Origin: Clostridiales bacterium
GTDB taxonomy: Bacteria > Bacillota > Clostridia > Lachnospirales > Lachnospiraceae
Direction of reading: 5' to 3'
DNA: 11,807 nt
Assembly (NCBI GenBank): GCA_018369015.1
Contig: JAGZDD010000122.1
Location: forward strand, 1 to 11,807
Position 1 is the first letter of the stretch; every line of letters begins with the position of its first letter. Of this stretch, positions 1 to 5,305 are shown one piece after another. A program made the translations under genes and the position numbers. Under the pieces are notes generated by a model. That model ran no database searches, had not been told where the DNA came from, and worked only from the letters and a program-made list of their open reading frames with translations.

Positions 1-121
1 AAAGTGACTGCCGTGCTTGCACGAGCAGTCATTTGACGAGCGACCCCATCGAGGAGCGAGCCGAGATGGAATTATAGCGAGGAAAGTGACTGCCGTGCTC
101 GCACGAGCAGTCATTTGACGA
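1..121. repeat. Two tandem-spaced copies of a 39-bp hairpin-forming intergenic repeat
   Basis: Copy 1 is at 1-39 and copy 2 at 83-121. They differ at one base only (T18 versus C100). Each copy holds an inverted repeat: TGACTGC plus CGTGC on the left pairs with GCACG plus GCAGTCA on the right, with one bulged A, so each can form a hairpin of about 12 bp. The 43-bp spacer is purine-rich and has its own short CCATC/GATGG inverted repeat. Copy 2 ends right at the hisS ribosome binding site (AAAGGAGA, 121-128). This may be the end of a longer array cut by the window edge. No function can be assigned; dispersed intergenic repeat or leader hairpin are both possible. Confidence 0.75.
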
Positions 122-134
122 AAGGAGATTCGCC

Positions 135-1496
135 ATGGGAAATAAAGTGACCCCAAGAACATTATCCGGGTTTATGGAGCTATTGCCCCAGGACCAGTTG
201 AAATTTGATAAGATCGTCCGTACATTGCAGGACGTTTATGCTTCCTACGGCTTTTTGCCGTTAGACACACCGATTCTTGAATCCTCTGAAGTACTTCTCG
301 CAAAAGCGGGAGGAGAAACAGAAAAGCAAATCTACCGTTTTAATAAAGGCGATACGGATCTTGCCATGCGTTTTGATTTGACCGTACCTCTGGCAAAATA
401 TGTAGCGAAAAATTACAGCAGCCTGACATTTCCTTTTAAACGTTGGCAGATTGGCAAGGTTTACCGGGGAGAGCGCGCCCAGAAAGGCCGTTTCAGAGAA
501 TTTTATCAGGCAGATATTGATATTATCGGAGATACGAAGCTGGATATTATCAATGACGCCGAGGTACCCAGCATTATTTATAATATTTTTACAAGCCTTG
601 GTCTTGATGATTTTACAATACGGATTAATAACCGCAAGGTATTGTCCGGATTTTTTGAAATGCTTAACCTGTCGGACAATGTGACGGATATTTTGAGAAT
701 AGTTGACAAAATTGAAAAGATCGGAAGCGAAGCTGTCGTTAAGGAGCTTTCACAGCTTGGGGTGACAGACAAGCTGTGCCGTGAAATTATTGATTTTATC
801 GGAATTTCAGGAACAACCGACGAGATGATTGCAGCTTTGAGAAACTATAGAGGCAAAAACGAAACCTTTGACGCTGGAGTTGACGAGCTGGAAGCTGTGG
901 CCGGGGGGATTTCCGCTTTTTCGGTACCGGAAAAGAACTATAAAATTGATTTATGTATTGCCAGAGGGCTGGATTATTATACAGGTACAGTGTATGAAAC
1001 AACCTTCAATAAGCACCCAGAGATTGGTTCTATTTGTTCTGGCGGGCGTTATGACAATCTGGCTGAATTTTATACAGATAAAAAACTGCCAGGCGTAGGG
1101 ATTTCCATCGGCCTGACCCGTCTCTTCTATATATTAAGCACAATGAACTATTTAAGCGACGGGGCGTCCGCCGGAGCAGATGTGCTTGTGATTCCTATGA
1201 CAGGCGATCTTTCCTATGCTATTGGCGCCTCAACAAAGTTGCGTGGACTGGGTATCCGCACCCAGATTTATTTTGAACAAAAGAAATTCAAGCACAAAAT
1301 TAGTTATGCCGATAAGCTGGGGATTCCTTTTGCTGCATTTATCGGAGAGGATGAAATTGCCGCCGGAAAGCTTACGGTGAAAAATATGAGGACAGGGGAA
1401 CAGATTACGGAAAATCTTGAGTCTGCGGCTGCTGTTATGAAGGCCGCCCTTTGCCAGGCCAGAGCTGAAAAAATTATTGATCTTACAAGAGAATAG
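135..1496 (+). CDS. hisS: Histidyl-tRNA synthetase
   Basis: This 453-residue cytoplasmic class II aminoacyl-tRNA synthetase charges tRNA-His with histidine using ATP. Motif 2 is visible around residues 110-132 (YRGERAQKGRFREFYQ). The histidine-specific signature RGLDYYTGTVYE is at 277-288, with the catalytic arginine R277, and GGRYDNL is at 303-309. Motif 3 (GVGISIGLTRL) is at 320-330. The C-terminal part, from about 348, fits the anticodon-binding domain. The intact histidine signature argues against the regulatory paralogue HisZ. The segment MRFDLTVPLAKYVA (78-91) resembles the DLTVP form typical of archaeal/eukaryotic-like HisRS rather than the LRPEGT form of E. coli. The ATG start is supported by AAAGGAGA seven bases upstream. 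No aspS follows, unlike the common hisS-aspS arrangement in Firmicutes. No T-box is visible upstream. Confidence 0.96.
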   Translation: MGNKVTPRTLSGFMELLPQDQLKFDKIVRTLQDVYASYGFLPLDTPILESSEVLLAKAGGETEKQIYRFNKGDTDLAMRFDLTVPLAKYVAKNYSSLTFPFKRWQIGKVYRGERAQKGRFREFYQADIDIIGDTKLDIINDAEVPSIIYNIFTSLGLDDFTIRINNRKVLSGFFEMLNLSDNVTDILRIVDKIEKIGSEAVVKELSQLGVTDKLCREIIDFIGISGTTDEMIAALRNYRGKNETFDAGVDELEAVAGGISAFSVPEKNYKIDLCIARGLDYYTGTVYETTFNKHPEIGSICSGGRYDNLAEFYTDKKLPGVGISIGLTRLFYILSTMNYLSDGASAGADVLVIPMTGDLSYAIGASTKLRGLGIRTQIYFEQKKFKHKISYADKLGIPFAAFIGEDEIAAGKLTVKNMRTGEQITENLESAAAVMKAALCQARAEKIIDLTRE

Positions 1497-1566
1497 CAGC
1501 TAGCTGCTGGCAGCGGCGAGATAAACGGCAATGAACTCATACCTGTATCATGGCTAGCTATGATAC
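1495..1566. other. Two CTAG-centred palindromes after hisS
   Basis: AGCAGCTAGCTGCT (1495-1508) is a perfect 14-bp palindrome that overlaps the hisS stop codon. At 1545-1566 the arms GTATCAT and ATGATAC flank GGCTAGCT, giving a 22-bp palindrome broken only by one G/T pair. Both share a GCTAGCT core and lie about 50 bp apart. Neither is followed by a T-run, so they do not look like standard intrinsic terminators. They could be protein-binding sites or RNA processing hairpins; this is inference. Confidence 0.55.
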
Positions 1567-1621
1567 GCAGATGTTTGTGGTTGAATATAAAGCGTAACGG
1601 ACTCTTTTTTCTTACGTATAG

Positions 1622-1640
1622 TTTGACAACTTTAGTCAAA
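1622..1640. promoter_or_regulatory. Possible operator: TTTGAC/GTCAAA dyad over the -35 box
   Basis: TTTGAC (1622-1627) and GTCAAA (1635-1640) form a 6-bp inverted repeat with a 7-bp centre. It coincides with the -35 hexamer of the promoter at 1623-1651. A repressor bound here would block RNA polymerase. The dyad could also be chance, because part of it is the -35 box itself. The cognate regulator is unknown. Confidence 0.35.
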
Positions 1641-1651
1641 ACCGATATAAT
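1623..1651 (+). promoter_or_regulatory. Consensus sigma-A promoter for the DUF6465-like gene
   Basis: TTGACA (1623-1628) and TATAAT (1646-1651) are both perfect consensus hexamers with a 17-bp spacer. Transcription should start near 1658, about 26 bases before the GTG start at 1684. This is the strongest promoter visible in the window and implies high basal expression unless it is repressed. Confidence 0.88.
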
Positions 1652-1683
1652 ATAGAACTCGTAAGAGATAGGAGGTGTTTGGC

Positions 1684-2124
1684 GTGAAGAAACGTTTGGC
1701 GAAAAAGATAATGAAGCGTCAGGCAGAACACAAGGTTGAGAAAAAAGTAAGCCAGGCAGCAGCACCAGAAGTCATTGAGAAAAAGGCCGAAGCTATTTTG
1801 GGAAAAGCTTTGGAGAAAAAAATGGAAGCTGTTCAGAAAAAAAACGCGGCGGACAAAAAAGAAGCTGTTTTAGATAAGGCTGTAGTGAAAAAGGCCGAAG
1901 CCCAGGAAAGCAAGGGCGGAAAGAAAGTCAATATTTTTTATCAGTTTTCCAATCATCAGGTAGAACAGCAGGATATTGTTGCCAGAATCAAAAATCAGTG
2001 GAAAGAGCAGGGAAATATGCTTAAGGATTTGAAAGATCTGGTCATTTATCTTAAAACTGAAGAAAATAAGGCATATTACATCATCAACGAAAACATTAAA
2101 GGATTTGTTGCTGTGTGTGAATAA
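1684..2124 (+). CDS. Lysine-rich DUF6465-like protein
   Basis: A 146-residue, highly basic protein. The GTG at 1684 is preferred because AGGAGGTG (1670-1677) lies six bases upstream; the GTG at 1675 in the same frame overlaps that Shine-Dalgarno and is unlikely. Residues 1-78 are rich in Lys, Ala and Glu and should form a helix or coiled coil, with degenerate repeats of 11-13 residues containing KKAEA-like cores. The C-terminal half (about 79-146) looks like a compact domain, with the motif YLKTEENKAYYIINENIKG resembling the DUF6465 family of Clostridia, which has no known biochemical role. There is no signal peptide or membrane segment. The lysine-rich tail suggests nucleic acid binding, but that is inference. 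The gene is transcribed alone from a consensus promoter, and a MITE-like element sits at its stop codon. Confidence 0.75.
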   Translation: MKKRLAKKIMKRQAEHKVEKKVSQAAAPEVIEKKAEAILGKALEKKMEAVQKKNAADKKEAVLDKAVVKKAEAQESKGGKKVNIFYQFSNHQVEQQDIVARIKNQWKEQGNMLKDLKDLVIYLKTEENKAYYIINENIKGFVAVCE

Positions 2125-2301
2125 ATAGGTAACAGTTCAGCCCGCGCCATTCGCAAAGCCGCGCTAACGCGCTTTCCGCCGCTTCACGGCTGCCTTTGCT
2201 CATAATCTGGCACTCCCTCAGCCGGGAGTGATAGGCCCCAAATCGTGTAAACATGATTTTTAGCCGATCATTCCCGGCTGGCTGAACTGTTACATAAATA
2301 G
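2121..2301. mobile_element. 165-bp MITE-like element with 8-bp target duplication
   Basis: GTAACAGTTCAGCC (2129-2142) and its exact reverse complement (2280-2293) are 14-bp perfect terminal inverted repeats. They are flanked on both sides by the direct repeat ATAAATAG (2121-2128 and 2294-2301), which is an 8-bp target site duplication. The 165-bp interior has no credible gene. It holds several internal hairpins: CACTCCC/GGGAGTG at 2211-2230, AATCGTG/CATGATT at 2241-2258, and a competing CAGCCGGGA/TCCCGGCTG pairing between 2219 and 2280. Ends that begin GTAA together with an 8-bp duplication are features of IS66-family elements, so an IS66-type transposase is a plausible mover, but no transposase is here. 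The left duplication overlaps the stop codon of the upstream gene, so the insertion separated that gene from its terminator without disrupting the reading frame. Confidence 0.82.
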
Positions 2302-2367
2302 TGACCTTTGTCAACTGAGGGTATTGTTTGGTATGAACACTGGACAGTTATAAAAAGATAATTTTAG

Positions 2368-2404
2368 GGTACTTTGCAGTAAGCGGCTGTAAAGTACCTT
2401 TTTT
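2368..2404 (+). terminator. Intrinsic terminator
   Basis: GGTACTTT (2368-2375) pairs with AAAGTACC (2391-2398). The stem continues through a G-U pair and CAG/CTG to give about 12 bp with a 7-base loop (TAAGCGG), and TTTTTT follows directly at 2399-2404. It is the natural terminator of the DUF6465-like gene. Removing the MITE-like insertion and one duplication copy would place it about 70 bases after the stop codon. Confidence 0.9.
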
Positions 2405-2437
2405 CACAGACAGGCAACCGTCCTCATACCTTGGGGG

Positions 2438-2495
2438 TATCAAATGTGCAGGCACAGGGTCAAGTTTACTTGCCCCTGTGCCTGCACACTTGATA
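2438..2495. repeat. 58-base near-perfect palindrome
   Basis: The arms 2438-2459 and 2474-2495 are complementary over 22 bases with one mismatch (A2444/C2489), including a perfect 15-bp core TGTGCAGGCACAGGG. The apparent loop folds further through CAAGT (2461-2465) and ACTTG (2468-2472), so almost the whole 58 bases can pair. Only GTTTT follows on the plus strand, a poor T-tract. It lies between the terminator at 2368-2404 and the lacI-type promoter. It could be an imperfect terminator, a dispersed palindromic repeat, or a transcriptional insulator. Confidence 0.7.
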
Positions 2496-2551
2496 GTTTT
2501 CATGGTAAAAAGTGTATAAAAAAAAGAGATAAAAACTATTAATAATAGCAA

Positions 2552-2580
2552 TTGAAATAATAAAGTTTTTGGTGTATTAT
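2552..2580 (+). promoter_or_regulatory. Promoter of the LacI-family regulator gene
   Basis: TTGAAA (2552-2557) and TATTAT (2575-2580) are separated by 17 bp, so each hexamer differs from consensus at one position. Transcription should start near 2587. The operator at 2595-2608 therefore lies just downstream of the start site, where a bound LacI-type protein would repress. Confidence 0.72.
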
Positions 2581-2594
2581 AAATTTGCACAAAT

Positions 2595-2608
2595 TGAAAA
2601 CGGTTACA
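2595..2608. promoter_or_regulatory. LacI/CcpA-type operator, copy 1
   Basis: TGAAAACGGTTACA fits the cre-type consensus TGWNANCGNTNWCA at every fixed position and has the central CG typical of LacI-family operators. It lies about 8 bp after the predicted transcription start of the regulator gene and differs by one base from the site at 3756-3769. Autoregulation by the adjacent LacI protein is the simplest reading; CcpA binding is the alternative. Confidence 0.75.
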
Positions 2609-2631
2609 TAATTAAAAAAGAGGTATATTTG

Positions 2632-3663
2632 TTGAAAGTATCAATTAGAGATGTTGCAAAAAGAGCTGGTGTGTCGGTAGCTACGGTTTCTCGTGTAATC
2701 AATCAATCTGCCGGCGTTAAAAGCAGTAAAGAAGCGGCGGTCAGAGAAGCTATGGCCTATTATGATTATCATCCGAGCCAGTTTGCCCGGGGCCTGGCGA
2801 CAGGAAGTACTCAGATTATTGGCGTTTATTCACCTTTTTCAAGGGGAACGATGTTTGATGAGGGCTATCTTTTAGAATGTTTACGAGGGATTGACGCAGT
2901 GCTCAGTGAAAGCCAGTACAGCCTTTTGCTGATTAGTGAGTCAGCCGCTTATGATAAAAATCAGTCTTTACCGCCTAAATTTTTGGAATATGTCAAGCAG
3001 AAGCGTATCGATGGTCTGATTCTTCTCCATGTTGCTGAGGATGAGCGGACCCGGTTAGCTCTTGACAAGCTGCTTGGCGAAGGCTTTCCTATTGGATATA
3101 TTGGAAAACGTTTTCATCACCAGGGCTTTAATGTCTACGCTGGGTATGAGGCATATAGGAGTGAGGCCCTGGAGCGGTTCTACAACAATGGCCATAGGGA
3201 ATTGCTCTATATGGGAACTCAGCTGCGCAGAAGGGATTATCATGTTACGCGAAAAATAATGCTTGACTATCCAAAGTTTCATATTCATATGGTGGAGTTA
3301 AGGCGGGATATGAGCATGGATCAATGTAAGCAAATCTTTGAGGAATATTGTATTCAAAAGAAATGCACCGCGATTTTGTGCGATAATCTTCAGCTTTTAG
3401 CCACAGGCATGATGAATATTTTGTTTCGCATGGGCCTTAGAATACCGGAAGACATTTCCATTATTTCAGTTGAACATGTGGAAAATAGAGGGGCGCAGAT
3501 ATTTCCCCCGGTGAATTGCTATTATGTTCCGGCAATGCAGATGGGAAGTACCGTTGCAAAGAAGCTGATTACCGCCTTAGAATGTGGTTCATGTAAGGAA
3601 CCGGAAACTGTCTTTACTGCTGAATATAAGAATAGAAAAACTGTAAAATGCTTAAATGAGTAG
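2632..3663 (+). CDS. LacI-family transcriptional regulator
   Basis: A 343-residue cytoplasmic DNA-binding repressor. The N-terminal helix-turn-helix is clear at residues 5-24 (IRDVAKRAGVSVATVSRVIN), and the hinge helix region FARGLATGS is at 51-59 with the minor-groove leucine L55. The rest is a periplasmic-binding-protein-like sugar-sensing domain, and the length is normal for the family. The start is taken as TTG at 2632, with AAAGAGG at 2617-2623 eight bases upstream; TTG at 2629 is an alternative, and no ATG is available at the expected N-terminus. Near-identical operators lie in its own leader and before the sulfatase operon, so it most likely represses itself and that operon. The effector is probably a sugar or sulfated sugar from the pathway, which is inference. 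Confidence 0.93.
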   Translation: MKVSIRDVAKRAGVSVATVSRVINQSAGVKSSKEAAVREAMAYYDYHPSQFARGLATGSTQIIGVYSPFSRGTMFDEGYLLECLRGIDAVLSESQYSLLLISESAAYDKNQSLPPKFLEYVKQKRIDGLILLHVAEDERTRLALDKLLGEGFPIGYIGKRFHHQGFNVYAGYEAYRSEALERFYNNGHRELLYMGTQLRRRDYHVTRKIMLDYPKFHIHMVELRRDMSMDQCKQIFEEYCIQKKCTAILCDNLQLLATGMMNILFRMGLRIPEDISIISVEHVENRGAQIFPPVNCYYVPAMQMGSTVAKKLITALECGSCKEPETVFTAEYKNRKTVKCLNE

Positions 3664-3680
3664 TTCATATTTAGCTATGC

Positions 3681-3707
3681 CGTCTGAGTACCAGAGGTAT
3701 TCAGACG
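3681..3707. other. Hairpin between the lacI-type gene and the sulfatase operon
   Basis: CGTCTGAGTACC (3681-3692) pairs with GGTATTCAGACG (3696-3707), giving a 12-bp stem (one G-U pair) with the 3-base loop AGA. It starts 18 bases after the regulator stop codon and lacks a T-run on either strand. It may be a weak or Rho-aided terminator, or an RNA processing or stability element that allows some read-through into the sulfatase genes. Confidence 0.6.
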
Positions 3708-3755
3708 CATGGTGAAATAATCATCCAGATAAGCATTTTACTTTTAATAACATTT

Positions 3756-3769
3756 TGAAACCGGTTACA
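3756..3769. promoter_or_regulatory. LacI/CcpA-type operator, copy 2, before the sulfatase operon
   Basis: TGAAACCGGTTACA differs from the operator at 2595-2608 only at the sixth base. The symmetric core AACCGGTT is a perfect 8-bp palindrome. It lies 33 bases before the sulfatase start codon and 20 bases before its Shine-Dalgarno. A confident -35/-10 pair could not be seen around it; only an AT-rich TTTAATAA at 3743-3750 stands just upstream. Confidence 0.75.
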
Positions 3770-3802
3770 AAACTTAAAGGTAAACACGAAAGGAGAATTT
3801 TT

Positions 3803-5305
3803 ATGAGAGCAATTATGGTTATGTATGATTCACTGAACAGGGCGCTGCTTCAGCCTTATGGCTGTGACTGGACGAAGACGCCTAATTTCTGCCGTCTGGC
3901 CCGGCACAGTGTTCAGTTTAACCAATGTTACGTGGGGAGTATGCCATGTATGCCGGCACGAAGGGAGCTGCACACTGGCAGAGCCAATTTTTTGCATAGG
4001 AGCTGGGGACCAATGGAGCCTTACGATGATTCCATGCCGGAGATTCTTAAAAAGAACGGGATTTATACCCATCTTGTCAGCGATCACCAGCATTATTGGG
4101 AAGACGGAGGGGCAACCTACCACAACCGGTATTCCTCCTGGGAAATTTCCAGAGGACAGGAGGGGGATCTTTGGAAAGCGGATTTAGGATATAAGTTTGA
4201 TAAAAAGACGGTTTTTGTCCATAAACAGGATATGCTGTCCTATCCGCCGTATCAGGCGATGCTTTCCCATGATGAAATTAACCGCCGGGTGATGGACAGT
4301 GAAGAAAAAACATCCCAGGCCGTCACATTTTCCAATGGCCTGGAATTTATAGAAACAAACCACAAAGAAGACAATTGGTTCCTTCAGATCGAAACCTTTG
4401 ATCCTCACGAGCCTTTTTATACGCTTCCAAAGGATAAAGAATTATATCCTCACCATTTTGCCGGGGATGTGGATATGGATTCCGATTGGCCGCCTTATAC
4501 ACCTGTCGCTGAGGACGAAGATACAGTTTGGCATGTACGCTATAATTACGCGGCTCTTGTATCTAAGTGCGACCGGTATTTGGGCAAGGTACTGGACCTT
4601 ATGGATAAGTATGATATGTGGAAGGATACAATGCTGATTGTCAATACGGACCATGGCTTTTTGCTTGGCGAGCATGGCTGGTGGGGAAAGACGGCTATGC
4701 CGATTTATCAGGAAATTGCTCATACGCCATTGTTTATTTATGATCCGAGACGTAAAGAAGCGGTAAATGTCCAGAGAAATTCTATTGTACAGACGGTTGA
4801 CCTGGCGCCTACGCTGCTGGAGTTTTTCGGGCAGGATATTCCAAAGGATATGGAAGGCCGGCCATTAGGCCAGGTGATGGACGATGACATGCCGATACGA
4901 AAATACGCGGTATTCGGCTATCACGGAAGCCAGATCGATGTGACCGACGGGCGCTATGTCTATATGTATTCCGCCAAGAACCCGGAAATGCCCGTTTATG
5001 AATATACATTGATGCCGACGCATATGCGTCAGATGTTTACTCCGGAAGAACTTGGCGATATTCAGCTTGCCGGCCCATTTTCTTTTACAAAAGGCTGCAA
5101 GGTAATGAAAATTGAAGCAAAAAACAGAATGGGAGATACGACTTCCTTTGGAAGCGCGCTCTACGATTTGGAAAAGGACCCGTCGCAAAATACAGTGATC
5201 AATGATCCCAAGGTGGAAGAACGGATGAAAGGCTGCATTTTAGAGTTTATGAAAAATAACGAATATCCGGCAGAGCTTTATGAAAGGCTGGGGATCAATG
5301 AATGA
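3803..5305 (+). CDS. Type I (Cys-type) sulfatase, first of pair
   Basis: A 500-residue member of the alkaline-phosphatase-like sulfatase superfamily, expected to hydrolyse a sulfate ester. The formylglycine motif C-x-P-x-R-x4-T-G is present as CMPARRELHTG with C49 as the residue to be converted. D9 is the likely first calcium ligand, though the position after it is Ser, not the frequent second Asp. DPHEPF (D200, H202), NTDHG (D283, H284) and K296 match other active-site and metal positions. No signal peptide is seen (the protein starts MRAIMVMYDS), so it should act in the cytoplasm. The ATG at 3803 has AAAGGAG seven bases upstream; an in-frame TTG at 3755 falls inside the operator and is rejected. 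It is the first gene of an operon with a second sulfatase and a sugar symporter. The substrate cannot be read from the sequence. Confidence 0.92.
   Translation: MRAIMVMYDSLNRALLQPYGCDWTKTPNFCRLARHSVQFNQCYVGSMPCMPARRELHTGRANFLHRSWGPMEPYDDSMPEILKKNGIYTHLVSDHQHYWEDGGATYHNRYSSWEISRGQEGDLWKADLGYKFDKKTVFVHKQDMLSYPPYQAMLSHDEINRRVMDSEEKTSQAVTFSNGLEFIETNHKEDNWFLQIETFDPHEPFYTLPKDKELYPHHFAGDVDMDSDWPPYTPVAEDEDTVWHVRYNYAALVSKCDRYLGKVLDLMDKYDMWKDTMLIVNTDHGFLLGEHGWWGKTAMPIYQEIAHTPLFIYDPRRKEAVNVQRNSIVQTVDLAPTLLEFFGQDIPKDMEGRPLGQVMDDDMPIRKYAVFGYHGSQIDVTDGRYVYMYSAKNPEMPVYEYTLMPTHMRQMFTPEELGDIQLAGPFSFTKGCKVMKIEAKNRMGDTTSFGSALYDLEKDPSQNTVINDPKVEERMKGCILEFMKNNEYPAELYERLGINE

Noticed and set aside
1..121. CRISPR array
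   Set aside because: Only two repeat copies with one 43-bp spacer are visible, the repeat forms a long hairpin with a bulge, and no cas gene is present. An ordinary intergenic repeat fits better.
40..134. T-box leader for hisS
   Set aside because: No conserved T-box sequence (TGGNACCGCG-like) and no terminator/antiterminator pair were found in the available upstream sequence; it could still exist left of the window only if the leader were unusually long.
1675..1683. GTG at 1675 as start of the DUF6465-like gene
   Set aside because: It overlaps the AGGAGGTG ribosome binding site; the GTG at 1684 has correct spacing.
1304..1765. 153-residue reading frame on the minus strand
   Set aside because: It runs antisense to the end of hisS and the start of the next gene, has low-complexity composition, no ribosome binding site and no family resemblance.
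2096..2314. 72-residue minus-strand frame inside the MITE-like element
   Set aside because: It spans both terminal repeats and the target duplications and shows no transposase features, so it is a by-product of the element sequence.
3755..3802. TTG at 3755 as start of the first sulfatase
   Set aside because: This start lies at the operator and has no ribosome binding site; ATG 3803 follows AAAGGAG at proper distance and begins with the expected sulfatase strand.
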